The notes beneath the pieces are model-generated. The model did not search any database. It was given only the letters and a program-made list of their open reading frames with translations, and had not been told where the DNA came from. Position numbers and translations under genes: made by a program. A stretch of DNA of 64,000 nt from an uncultured Pseudodesulfovibrio sp. (lineage in GTDB: Bacteria > Desulfobacterota > Desulfovibrionia > Desulfovibrionales > Desulfovibrionaceae), in the NCBI RefSeq assembly GCF_963662885.1, contig NZ_OY760059.1, positions 744,001 to 808,000 of the forward strand, given 5' to 3'. Below, in pieces: positions 50,640 to 58,392 of this stretch (positions are counted from its first letter, which is position 1; every line of letters starts with the position of its first letter).

Positions 50640-51362
50640 ATGACAGAACAGACTCCCATCCTCGAACTGAAGAACGTGGTCTCGGCCTATGGCCGCATCC
50701 AGGCCCTGAAGGGCATCTCGCTCAAGGTCCATGAAGGCGAGGTCGTCTCCATCATCGGTGCCAACGGCGCAGGCAAGTCCACCACGCTGATGACCATCTG
50801 CAACATCGTCAAGGCGGTTTCGGGCGACATCCTGTACCGGGGCGAGCGCATCAACTCCGTGAACTCGGATATCCTGCCGACCATGGGGCTGTGTCAGGTT
50901 CCCGAGGGACGGCGCATCTTCCCGCGTTTGACCGTGCTCGAGAACCTCGATATGGGCGCGTTCTTCCGCCGCGACGCCGCCGGGGTCAAGGAGGACGTGG
51001 ACCGCGTCATGGACCTGTTCCCCAAGCTGCGTGAACGGCGCAAGCAGTTGGGCGGCACCCTGTCCGGCGGTGAGCAGCAGATGCTGGCCATGGCCCGCGC
51101 GCTCATGAGCCGTCCCAAGGTCCTGCTCCTGGACGAGCCGTCCATGGGCTTGGCTCCGCTGCTGGTCAAACAGATCTTCGACATCGTCAAGATGATCAAC
51201 GAACAGGGCGTCACGGTCGTTCTGGTCGAACAGAACGCCAACCTCGCGCTCCAGGCCGCCACCCGGGGCTACGTCCTCGAAACAGGCAACGTCGTCATGG
51301 AAGATGACGCTAAAGCGTTATTGGCGAATCCGGATATACGCAAAGCTTACTTGGGCGAATAG
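50640..51362 (+). CDS. livF: Branched-chain amino acid ABC transporter ATPase LivF
   Basis: 240-residue ATPase: Walker A GANGAGKST, Q-loop QVPEGRRIFPRLTVLENL, signature LSGGEQQMLAMARAL, Walker B VLLLDEPSMGLAP, switch region VEQNA. The EGRRIFP element marks LivF. Last gene of livGKHMF; no terminator with a T-tract is evident directly after it, but large hairpin element copy B follows about 85 bases later. Confidence 0.96.
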   Translation: MTEQTPILELKNVVSAYGRIQALKGISLKVHEGEVVSIIGANGAGKSTTLMTICNIVKAVSGDILYRGERINSVNSDILPTMGLCQVPEGRRIFPRLTVLENLDMGAFFRRDAAGVKEDVDRVMDLFPKLRERRKQLGGTLSGGEQQMLAMARALMSRPKVLLLDEPSMGLAPLLVKQIFDIVKMINEQGVTVVLVEQNANLALQAATRGYVLETGNVVMEDDAKALLANPDIRKAYLGE

Positions 51363-51446
51363 ACGTCCTTTGAATTGAGATCGTAGGTCCCCCGGATGCC
51401 GTGCGCATTCGGGGGACTTTGCGTATATCCGGATTCGCAGAAAAGC

Positions 51447-51565
51447 GGCTTCCGATAGCGGGCCATCTGCACATTTTTTCCGGCCGCGCCAATCCTCACG
51501 TAGACGGCTACGCTGCGGTTGCCGCGGCCGGAAGAAAATGCACAGCTGACCCACTCTCGAAAGCC
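51447..51565 (+). repeat. Large hairpin element, copy B
   Basis: TTCCGATAGCGGGCCATCTG, ACATTTTTTCCGGCCGCG, core AATCCTCACGTAG-ACGG-CTACGCTGCGGTT, CGCGGCCGGAAGAAAATG, CACAGCTGACCCACTCTC. Same design as copies A and C; stem arm CCGGCCGCG/CGCGGCCGG as in C. It sits just after livF. Confidence 0.8.
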
Positions 51566-51646
51566 TATTCCGAGCGCGGGGGACTGAGCAGCTGTCGGGT
51601 GCTGCGCACCCGAGTCGCTCCAGCAAAACTGAGAATTCGGAAAGAC

Positions 51647-51675
51647 AAGGCCCAGTCATTTGGTCTGACTGGGCC
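51647..51675 (-). terminator. Leftward hairpin after small membrane gene
   Basis: AGGCCCAGTC and GACTGGGCCT form a 10-bp stem; leftward it is followed by TGTCTTTCC. It lies 15 bases after the stop of the 42-residue frame at 51690-51818. Confidence 0.55.
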
Positions 51676-51689
51676 TCTGCGTCGTCGGG

Positions 51690-51818
51690 CTACGGGAGGC
51701 TACAACAGTTCCCATCCAAGCGGGTGGTAATCATATCGGTTGTCGTGAGAGTTAATGCAAACGATAACACGCCAATAAACATGATGAAAACACCAAGCCA
51801 ATTGATGGATTTATGCAT
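51690..51818 (-). CDS. Small single-helix membrane protein (42 residues)
   Basis: Candidate small protein: MHKSINWLGVFIMFIGVLSF with one strong hydrophobic helix (about residues 7-27), then a short polar tail rich in Thr (LTTTDMITTRLD) ending CCSLP. Support comes from an excellent ribosome-binding site (AAAGGGGGG, eight bases before ATG 51818), a following hairpin, and AT-richer sequence upstream fitting a promoter. No family is recognised. Such proteins often modulate membrane complexes. Confidence 0.45.
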   Translation of the reverse strand: MHKSINWLGVFIMFIGVLSFALTLTTTDMITTRLDGNCCSLP

Positions 51819-51978
51819 AAGCAACCCCCCTTTGTCCGATTGGACTGTTTTTGAAGCGTTTGCTTGGAGGGCCGTTGTAGCATGAATCTCCACGGGATTA
51901 ATGGCTCCCGTAATACGACGACATCCTTAAATAAGCATCAGTTAAAAAACGTCAAGCCTCCGCCGGAGGCATGCCTTC

Positions 51979-52017
51979 AAAAAGAGGGCGGCCCGGTCCA
52001 CTGGTGTGGGCCGGGCC
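51979..52017 (-). terminator. Terminator of the gene at 52043
   Basis: 12-bp stem (51990-52001 with 52006-52017, one wobble) read leftward is followed by GCCCTCTTTTTG, 26 bases after the stop. Confidence 0.8.
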
Positions 52018-52042
52018 GGGCGAAATGGGGTCTTGGGTTTGG

Positions 52043-52513
52043 TTAGGCGTAGTCGCCGCGGTTGAACTTGAACTGTTCGGTGGCGGCGAGGGTCTCCAAT
52101 TCATCGACAATGGACTTGAGTCCGGGATGGGTGGTTCCCAGGTCCGGTTGCTCGGCCTTGAGGCTGGCCACGTCGTCGGCGATTTCGTCGAGGGTCCCAT
52201 AGGCGGACTTCAGTCCGGCTTCGGGGTCGGCGAGGGTGGCGGCGTAGTCATCCCACTTGTCGAGGATGGATTCAACCTGGCCCGCGACCTGAGCGCCGTC
52301 CTCGGAGACGGGCTGCACGGCGGCAACCTGGCTGGCTGCGAGCAGAGGATTCACGATCAGGGGCGGCGCTACGGACTGCGGAGCAATCTGCTCTCCCCGC
52401 GCCACTTCCTGATTGAGAAGGTCCCCAAAGTCCGAGTCGGACTGCTGCGCCTTGTTGCGGCGCTGCGTTTGTTCCGATTGGACGCCCTCGATCTGATCAG
52501 GACGGATCTTCAT
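52043..52513 (-). CDS. Hypothetical protein with sigma-54 promoter
   Basis: 156-residue soluble protein. Residues 1-70 are polar and probably disordered (QTQRRNKAQQSDSDFGDLL), residues 70-150 predicted helical (AQVAGQVESILDKWDDYAATL and LKSIVDELETLAATEQFKF). No signal peptide or known family. A near-consensus sigma-54 promoter lies 36 bases upstream and TAGGAG precedes the ATG. Composition resembles small flagellar-system proteins of this group, and Desulfovibrio flagellar genes often use sigma-54, but this is inference. Single-gene unit with its own terminator. Confidence 0.75.
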   Translation of the reverse strand: MKIRPDQIEGVQSEQTQRRNKAQQSDSDFGDLLNQEVARGEQIAPQSVAPPLIVNPLLAASQVAAVQPVSEDGAQVAGQVESILDKWDDYAATLADPEAGLKSAYGTLDEIADDVASLKAEQPDLGTTHPGLKSIVDELETLAATEQFKFNRGDYA

Positions 52514-52548
52514 GGTTCAACTCCTATCCTGTGGTTTGCCTAAAATGT

Positions 52549-52565
52549 TGCAAAGACCTTGCCAA
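52549..52565 (-). promoter_or_regulatory. Sigma-54 promoter
   Basis: Minus strand TTGGCAAGGTCTTTGCA matches consensus TTGGCACG-N4-TTGCA at every position but one, with GG and GC ten bases apart. It is 36 bases before the start of the gene at 52043-52513. Confidence 0.75.
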
Positions 52566-52787
52566 TGTCTGGCTATTGACAACTGCTTGGAAAATCTTAT
52601 TCTTTTTTTGGGAAGGCCCGGCAATTTCTGCCGCCGGGGCGACCCGGGGGTGCCGGTCTCCCGTTAACTGTACTGGAGAAGAAAATGGTTGTCTATCCAG
52701 GGCGGGAGAGGCATATATTAAGTAGGCAGGAATCATTTCCCTCCGCATCGTCCGGGGGGATATACAATACGCAAGGAGGAGAGAACC

Positions 52788-53228
52788 ATGCCCGAAATCA
52801 AGAAGATTCTGTGCGCGGTTGATTTTTCTGATTACAGCCCCATGGTGGCCGATTATGCGAACATGATCGCCAAGTGCTCCGGGGCGCAGATTCTGGTGCT
52901 GTATGTCGCGCCGTCCTTGAGCCAGTATGTGGGCTTCCACGTACCGCCCAGCTCCATCGAGAGCTTCGTGGGTGAGATCGTCACCGGCGCCGAAGACACG
53001 ATGAATGCCTTCGTCAAGGAGAACTTCAACGATCTCAACGTGGAAGGCAAGGTTGTCACCGGCTATCCCGCCGAAGAGATTCTGGCCATCTGCGAGGCCG
53101 AAAAGTGCGACATGGTCGTCATGGGCACGCACGGACGCAAGGGTATCGACCGCGTCCTGTTCGGCTCCGTGGCCGAAAAGGTGGTCAAGAGCTCCACTGC
53201 GCCGGTCCTCACCGTCCGGCCCAGCTAG
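52788..53228 (+). CDS. uspA: Universal stress protein
   Basis: 146-residue Usp-family protein: N-terminal IKKILCAVDFSDYSPMVADYA with the nucleotide-contact Asp, and the ATP-binding loop GTHGRKGIDRVLFGSVAEKVV (G-2x-G-9x-G(S)), so it is probably an ATP-binding type. Soluble, cytosolic, likely a dimer. GCAAGGAGGAG is a strong ribosome-binding site. The 270 bp upstream hold TTGACA at 52573-52578 with ATTCTT 17 bases later, a possible promoter that overlaps the divergent sigma-54 region; a GC-rich CCGGGGCGACCCGGGGG hairpin sits in the leader. Confidence 0.92.
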   Translation: MPEIKKILCAVDFSDYSPMVADYANMIAKCSGAQILVLYVAPSLSQYVGFHVPPSSIESFVGEIVTGAEDTMNAFVKENFNDLNVEGKVVTGYPAEEILAICEAEKCDMVVMGTHGRKGIDRVLFGSVAEKVVKSSTAPVLTVRPS

Positions 53229-53257
53229 TTCCTTTACGGACTGACTCAAACCATATA

Positions 53258-53285
53258 AAGGAACGGTCTCGACCGTTCCTTTTTT
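53258..53285 (+). terminator. Terminator of uspA
   Basis: AAGGAACGGTC, TC, GACCGTTCCTT followed by TTTT; 29 bases after the stop. Confidence 0.93.
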
Positions 53286-53427
53286 TATGGGCAGAATGCC
53301 TTCGGCCTCACCCTCACTTCCCTCTAAACATTTTGGGCGCTTCGCGGGCGCAAGGGAAGCGGGCATGAATCAAGAGGAACCGTTAGGCACGGCCGCCGCG
53401 TCCATTCGGCCTTGCCGAAGGCACACA

Positions 53428-53512
53428 AAAAGTTTTGAGAGTCCAGAGAATCTTTTCAAAAGGTTCTTTGGCAGGGCCTGGGGCAGAGTCCCAGCCGCCG
53501 GAGACTTCCCCC
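53428..53512 (-). repeat. Composite intergenic repeat, copy 5 (minus orientation)
   Basis: On the minus strand: CTCCGGCGGCTGGGACTCTG, CCCCAGGCCCTGCCAAAG, core AACCTTTTGAAAAGATT, CTCTGGACTCTCAAAACTTTTTGTG. Same layout as 26064-26147. It lies immediately upstream of hisC. Confidence 0.7.
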
Positions 53513-53539
53513 GGCGAGGCTACTTCTGAGGAGAGAGTG

Positions 53540-54640
53540 ATGAAAGAGTTTACCGTTCGTCCGGAGATCATGGATTTCGCGCCGTATGTGCCGGGTCTGA
53601 CCATCGAGCAGATTCAGGAGCGCTACGGCCTGACCTCGGTCATCAAGCTGGCCAGTAACGAGAACCCGCTGGGTACCTCGCCGCTGGTTATCAAGGCCAT
53701 CGAGGCCAATGCTGCGCGTGCGTTTCGTTATCCGGAGAACCATACCCCGAGGCTGACCCAGGCCATCGCCAAGAACGTGGGCGTGCCCGCCGAGTGCGTG
53801 CTGGTGGGCAATGGCTCGGACGAGATCATCGACATGCTCTTCCGCATGAAGGCCGTGCCGGGCAAATCCAACGTGGTCTTTTACGAGCACAGCTTCGCCA
53901 TGTACGGCATGTGCGCCAAGCTGTGCGGTGTGGAGTATCGGGTGGTCCCCCGCGGCGAGGACTGCGCCCTGCCGCTGGACGCCCTGGCCGAGGCCGCTGA
54001 CGAGAATACCGCCATGGTCGTGGTCACCAGCCCGGACAACCCCACGGGGCTGGCCGCCGGGGTGGAGGACCTCACCGTGCTGGCGGGCGTGCTGCCCGAC
54101 GACTGCCTGCTGGTGGTGGACGAGGCGTACATCGAGTTCACCTGGCCGCCGGAGTCCTACTCTCCGGTCCAGGCCTTCGACAAGTTCGAGAATCTGGTCT
54201 GCCTGCGCACCTTCTCCAAGGCGTACGGCCTTGCGGGTATGCGCCTGGGCTACGGGATCATGCCCGCGAGCCTGGCCGCCAAGCTGCGCAATGCCCGCAT
54301 CCCGTTCACGGTCAATCTGCTGGCCGAGGAAGCCGGACTGGCCGCGCTGGAAGACGAAATCTTCTTCAACGAGACCCTGAGCGTGGTCATGCGCGGGCGT
54401 GAGTATTTCACCAACGAGCTGACCCGGTTGGGATGCAAGGTCTGGCCGAGCCAGTCCAACTTCGTCATGTTCCAGCCGCCCATGGACGCCAAGACGCTTT
54501 TCCAGACCCTGCTGGAGCAGGGCATCATCGTTCGCCACTTGGGCAGCTTCGGCCTGGCCGACTGCATCCGCGTGAACGTGGGCACGGACAAGGAGAACGC
54601 GCTGTTCATCAAGGCCGTGGGAGACATCTTCAATGGGTAA
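53540..54640 (+). CDS. hisC: Histidinol-phosphate aminotransferase
   Basis: 366-residue class I/II PLP aminotransferase. KLASNENPLGTSP, VGNGSDEIIDML, SPDNPTG, LVVDEAYIEF and the PLP lysine in TFSKAYGLAGMRLGYG identify HisC. It makes histidinol phosphate in histidine synthesis, and could also serve aromatic amino acids. ATG 53540 follows GAGGAGAGAG; the longer frame from 53435 runs into the intergenic repeat. It overlaps cmk by eight bases. Confidence 0.93.
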   Translation: MKEFTVRPEIMDFAPYVPGLTIEQIQERYGLTSVIKLASNENPLGTSPLVIKAIEANAARAFRYPENHTPRLTQAIAKNVGVPAECVLVGNGSDEIIDMLFRMKAVPGKSNVVFYEHSFAMYGMCAKLCGVEYRVVPRGEDCALPLDALAEAADENTAMVVVTSPDNPTGLAAGVEDLTVLAGVLPDDCLLVVDEAYIEFTWPPESYSPVQAFDKFENLVCLRTFSKAYGLAGMRLGYGIMPASLAAKLRNARIPFTVNLLAEEAGLAALEDEIFFNETLSVVMRGREYFTNELTRLGCKVWPSQSNFVMFQPPMDAKTLFQTLLEQGIIVRHLGSFGLADCIRVNVGTDKENALFIKAVGDIFNG

Positions 54641-55292
54641 TTCCCTGATCGTGACCATCGACGGCCCGGCCGGGGTGGGCAAATCCACCATGGCCAAGCG
54701 GCTCGCCCGGTTGCTGTCCATTCCGTACCTGGATACCGGGGCCATGTTCCGGTCCGTTGCCTGGAAGCTCGGCGAGGGTGCATGGGAGTGGTCTGAAGAT
54801 CGACTGGAAAACGCCCTGGCGGATTTCGAATACGGGCTGTCCGGGGTGGGCGAGGATTCCGTCCTGTCCCTGAACGGCACGGCTATCGGGGATGAGATCC
54901 GGACCGAGGAGGTCGGCATGTGGGCCTCGAACGTGGCCACGCTGCCGGTCATCCGCACCTTTTTGAAGCGAGCCCAGCAGGCACTGGGGGCAAGATACTC
55001 CCTGGTGGCCGAGGGCCGCGACATGGGCACCGTGATCTTTCCGGACGCCCCGCACAAGTTTTTCCTGGACGCCTCGGTGGATGAACGCGCCCACCGCCGG
55101 TTTCTGCAGTTGCAGGAGATGGGCAAACCCGCCGATCTCGCTGTGCTCAAGGAACAGATCGCCAAACGCGACGACCAGGATCGCAACCGGGCCGTGGCTC
55201 CGCTCAAGCCTGCGGACGACGCGACCGTCATAGACACCACGGACATGGACCGCGAGCAGGTCCTGGCCGCCTTGAAAGAAGCCGTTGCCTAG
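54633..55292 (+). CDS. cmk: Cytidylate kinase
   Basis: 219-residue CMP kinase: P-loop TIDGPAGVGKSTMAKRLA, YLDTGAMFRSVAW, VAEGRDMGTVIFPDAPHKFFLDAS, RRFLQLQEMG and the LID-type KRDDQDRNRAVAPLKPADDATVIDT region (RDxxDxxR). It phosphorylates CMP/dCMP. Overlaps the hisC stop by eight bases and is followed, after 42 bases, by serS. Confidence 0.95.
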   Translation: MGNSLIVTIDGPAGVGKSTMAKRLARLLSIPYLDTGAMFRSVAWKLGEGAWEWSEDRLENALADFEYGLSGVGEDSVLSLNGTAIGDEIRTEEVGMWASNVATLPVIRTFLKRAQQALGARYSLVAEGRDMGTVIFPDAPHKFFLDASVDERAHRRFLQLQEMGKPADLAVLKEQIAKRDDQDRNRAVAPLKPADDATVIDTTDMDREQVLAALKEAVA

Positions 55293-55334
55293 GATACATC
55301 CTGTATCGAAGCAACGTGAGGAGATATTTTAGTC

Positions 55335-56612
55335 ATGCTTGATCTCAAACTGATGCAGAAGAATCCGGACCTGGTCCGGCAGAGCCTGGAAAAGCGCCAC
55401 TCCAAAATCGACGTGGCCGAATTCGCCGAACTGGACGAGCGGCGCAAGCAACTGATCGGCGAGGTGGAATCCCTCAAGGCCGAGAAGAACGCCGTGGGTC
55501 CGGAAATCGCCAAGCGCAAGAAGGCGGGCGAGGACGCTTCGGACCTGCTCGAAAAGATGGGCAAGGTTGCCGAACGGACCAAGGAACTGGACCGCGAATT
55601 GGCCGAGGTGGAGAAGGCCGAACAGGACTGGATGATGGCCGTGCCCAACATCCCCCACGAGTCCGTGCCCGAGGGCGCAGGCGAAGAGGACAACCCGGTC
55701 CTGCGTTACTGGGGCGAGAAGCCGGTCCTGGATTTCGAGCCCAAGGAGCATTGGGAGATCGGCACCGCGCTGGGCGGCCTGGATTTCGAGTGCGCGGCCA
55801 AGCTGGCCGGGGCCCGGTTCTCCATCAGCTTCGGCTGGTGCGCCCGGCTTGAGCGCGCCCTGGCCCAGTTCATGCTCGACACCCAGACCATGCAACACGG
55901 CTACACCGAGGTCCTGCCTCCGTTTATCGTCAACCGCAAGACCATGACCGGCACGGGCCAGCTGCCCAAGTTCGAGGAAGACCTGTTCAAGCTGACCGAC
56001 GAGCGCGATTTCTACCTCATTCCCACGGCCGAGGTGCCCCTGACCAACATTTACGCCGACGAGGTCATCCCCGAGGAAAAGCTGCCGGTCAAATTCTGCG
56101 CCCAGACCCCGTGCTTCCGGTCCGAGGCCGGTTCCTACGGCAAGGACACCAAGGGCCTTATCCGTCAGCACCAGTTCTACAAGGTGGAGATGGTCAACTT
56201 CGCCCATCCCGATCACTCCTACGAGGCCCTGGAGGACATGACCCGCTCGGCCGAGCGGATTCTGGAGCTGCTTAACCTGCACTACCGGACCATCACCCTG
56301 TGCACCGGCGACATGGGCTTTTCCGCGGCCAAGACCTACGACATCGAGGTCTGGCTGCCCGGTCAGGGCAAGTACCGCGAGATTTCCTCCTGCTCCAACT
56401 GCGAGGACTTCCAGGCGCGCCGGGCCAACATCCGGTTCCAGCCCAAGGACTCCAAGAAGAAGCTGTATCCCCACACCCTGAACGGTTCGGGCCTGGCCGT
56501 GGGCCGCTGCCTGGTGGCTGTGCTGGAAAACTACCAGCAGGCCGACGGCTCCCTGGTCATTCCCGAGGCCCTGCGGCCCTACATGGGCGGGCTTGAGGTC
56601 GTGAAGCCGTAA
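55335..56612 (+). CDS. serS: Seryl-tRNA synthetase
   Basis: 425-residue class II synthetase. The N-terminal two-helix coiled-coil tRNA-binding arm covers about residues 30-100 (LDERRKQLIGEVESLKAEKN and KRKKAGEDASDLLEKMGKV). Catalytic motifs are visible: FIVNRKTMTGTGQLPKFEEDLF, LIPTAEVPLTNIY, CFRSEAGSYGKDTKGLIRQHQF (motif 2) and NGSGLAVGRCLVAVLENYQ (motif 3). Complete and of normal length. Ends the hisC-cmk-serS unit with a strong terminator. Confidence 0.97.
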   Translation: MLDLKLMQKNPDLVRQSLEKRHSKIDVAEFAELDERRKQLIGEVESLKAEKNAVGPEIAKRKKAGEDASDLLEKMGKVAERTKELDRELAEVEKAEQDWMMAVPNIPHESVPEGAGEEDNPVLRYWGEKPVLDFEPKEHWEIGTALGGLDFECAAKLAGARFSISFGWCARLERALAQFMLDTQTMQHGYTEVLPPFIVNRKTMTGTGQLPKFEEDLFKLTDERDFYLIPTAEVPLTNIYADEVIPEEKLPVKFCAQTPCFRSEAGSYGKDTKGLIRQHQFYKVEMVNFAHPDHSYEALEDMTRSAERILELLNLHYRTITLCTGDMGFSAAKTYDIEVWLPGQGKYREISSCSNCEDFQARRANIRFQPKDSKKKLYPHTLNGSGLAVGRCLVAVLENYQQADGSLVIPEALRPYMGGLEVVKP

Positions 56613-56637
56613 CGGCCCGTTGCCGAATACTGCCGAT

Positions 56638-56675
56638 AAAGGCCGGTGGAGCGAACGCTCCACCGGCCTTTTTAT
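56638..56675 (+). terminator. Terminator of serS
   Basis: AAAGGCCGGTGGAGC, GAAC, GCTCCACCGGCCTTT then TTATTT. Also usable in the leftward direction by the gene at 56712. Confidence 0.93.
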
Positions 56676-56711
56676 TTCTCGCTCCGTGCCCAAAGAGGGC
56701 AGTCAGGGCTG

Positions 56712-58112
56712 TTAATGTCTGGGTTGCAGGGTGCCGCCGCCGGGCAGCGGATGGCTCTGGCCCTGCAGCCAGTTGTTCTCCGGCAGGGCTGCGTTGTAGG
56801 TGACCGTGAAGCCGTGGCTGTGAATCCTTTCCAGGTTCGGCTCGCCAATGAGCGTCAGGATGGACACGCTGGACGGACCGGTGACCTCCCACTTGCTGGT
56901 GGGGTCGATCTTCATGCCCGTGTTGACGGTTTTCCCGGTCAGGGTAGTGTGGTCCATCAACTCCGCGTCGATGCTGCAACCGGTTTCTGCGATCAGGTCG
57001 CCCTTCATGGTCTCGCGTTCGGTCTTGAGCCGCAGTCTTCCGCCATTGCTGCCCGCCTGTCCCCAACGGTCCGCAGCCGCTTTCGCGAGTATGCCGGAGT
57101 CGGCCTCGACCTTCGTTCCCGAGAGGGTGACGTCGGCATCGGTATTGGTGACGTAGAGAAGGGCGCCCTTTTTCGCCGTGAAGCTGCCGCCCGTCATTCT
57201 GAGCACGCCGCCAAACCCGTCGGCATCGCCAGAGAAGCTCTGGTAGATCATGGCCCCGTTCTTATGACCCGTCAGTTCGCAGTCATTCAGGGTCACATAG
57301 TTCTTGCCTTCGATGACCACGGCCTCGGAAATGGCCGCGTCGCCCGTCAGCCTGGTTCCGTTGAGAACGCCCGTGGAGTAGAGCAGCGGTGAACCTTCCC
57401 CTTTGGCCGACAGTTGGCAGTCGGTGGCGTCGATGGTCCCGCCGCCACGGTCGGTGGCGATGGGCGCGCCGTGGGCCTCCGTGGTGAAGATGGTGCAGCG
57501 TTCGAGGACGATGGTGCCTTCGTCGCTGGTCATGGCACCGTGTCCTCCGTTTCCGGTGGCCCGGATGGCGAGGTTCGCGGCGACGATCAGCGATCCCTTG
57601 CCGGTGGCGAACAGGCCGTTGGCTCCTGATCCGGTGGACGAAACCGTCCCCTTGTCCAGGGTGATCTGCCCGCCCTCGGAGGTCAGCACTGCGGCGTTCA
57701 GGCCGAAAAAGCTGCTCCCTTCATTGGACGAGGTGTTGCCTGAGGTCTGGATGGTGGGATTCACCACGGCCAGTCTTCCGTCCTTTTTCACCCAGATGGC
57801 GGAGGTGTCCTCGGCGTGGGACGCGAACAGCCTGTCATTCAGGGAGACCGAACCCTCGTCCAGAACATAGTCGCCTTTCAGTTCCGCCTTTTGCATCATC
57901 CCGCCCGGAGGCGGTCCCATGCGGCCGTCGCCCTGCTTGGGAGGCATGTCCTGCCCGTCCGGGGGCGGTCCCATGGGCCTGCCGTTCATGGAATGGGGTG
58001 CTTCGGAACCGGCGAACGGCGGGGCTTCGCCAAAATCTGCGGCCAGGGCGATGAAGGCCGTTGCCAGCAGCAACGCGGCCATCGAAAAAATCGAAACGGT
58101 GATACGGTGCAT
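56712..58112 (-). CDS. Secreted beta-helix-like repeat protein
   Basis: 466-residue exported protein. Signal peptide MHRITVSIFSMAALLLATAF ending IALA. Residues 25-75 are Pro/Gly/Met-rich (MGPPPDGQDMPPKQGDG, MGPPPGGMM). The remainder has short, irregular repeats with GxxSxxxxN/T turns (LNAAVLTSEGGQITLDKGTV, ATGKGSLIVAANLAIRATGN, TSDEGTIVLERCTIF), typical of right-handed beta-helix adhesins or pectate-lyase-like folds. No catalytic residues are evident. ATG 58112 is chosen for the signal peptide and AAGGAA upstream; the open frame to 58334 adds no plausible start. Probably cell-surface or periplasmic, role unknown. Confidence 0.75.
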   Translation of the reverse strand: MHRITVSIFSMAALLLATAFIALAADFGEAPPFAGSEAPHSMNGRPMGPPPDGQDMPPKQGDGRMGPPPGGMMQKAELKGDYVLDEGSVSLNDRLFASHAEDTSAIWVKKDGRLAVVNPTIQTSGNTSSNEGSSFFGLNAAVLTSEGGQITLDKGTVSSTGSGANGLFATGKGSLIVAANLAIRATGNGGHGAMTSDEGTIVLERCTIFTTEAHGAPIATDRGGGTIDATDCQLSAKGEGSPLLYSTGVLNGTRLTGDAAISEAVVIEGKNYVTLNDCELTGHKNGAMIYQSFSGDADGFGGVLRMTGGSFTAKKGALLYVTNTDADVTLSGTKVEADSGILAKAAADRWGQAGSNGGRLRLKTERETMKGDLIAETGCSIDAELMDHTTLTGKTVNTGMKIDPTSKWEVTGPSSVSILTLIGEPNLERIHSHGFTVTYNAALPENNWLQGQSHPLPGGGTLQPRH

Positions 58113-58291
58113 TGTCTGTTCCTTGTTGCATTGTCGATCCGCATGAAGGGAACACGCCACGGCGGGTTCCCGGCGGACATTGCGACCGTCGGTGCTCGTC
58201 ATCCTGACTGAGGTGATAATTTCTTCCTGCAAGGAAGACCATTGAGATGGGATTAAGAAGAGTAAATCAGCGGATGGGCCGGTTTTCCATG

Positions 58292-58330
58292 AAAAAGCCC
58301 CCGATTTGTCGTGCAAACCGGGGGCTTTCC
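58292..58330 (-). terminator. Terminator of rimO
   Basis: AAAGCCCCCG and CGGGGGCTTT form the stem around a 15-17 base loop; leftward it is followed by TTC. It lies 62 bases after the rimO stop. Confidence 0.8.
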
Positions 58331-58392
58331 TCATTTCGTGGTGTCGATTCAGGAAGACGCGCGTCCCTATTTTCGAAAGCCTTCCCTAGGGG

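Larger units (their letters stand above)
51363..51689. other. Intergenic region after livF
   Basis: 327 bp. It contains the hairpin element copy B (51447-51565), about 80 bp of unassigned sequence, and a leftward terminator hairpin (51647-51675). Open frames beginning MARPEKMCR on the minus strand here and at 10760 on the plus strand are repeat-encoded, not genes. Confidence 0.6.
53229..53539. other. Intergenic region between uspA and hisC
   Basis: 311 bp: the uspA terminator (53258-53285), about 135 bp of unassigned sequence with a GGGCGCTTCGCGGGCGC-type short dyad at 53335-53350, and a minus-oriented composite repeat (53428-53512) that ends close to the hisC ribosome-binding site GAGGAGAG. 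Confidence 0.6.

Noticed and set aside
53229..53540. Extension of hisC to an upstream start at 53435
   Set aside because: The added residues would be encoded by an intergenic repeat; ATG 53540 has a strong ribosome-binding site and matches the family N-terminus.
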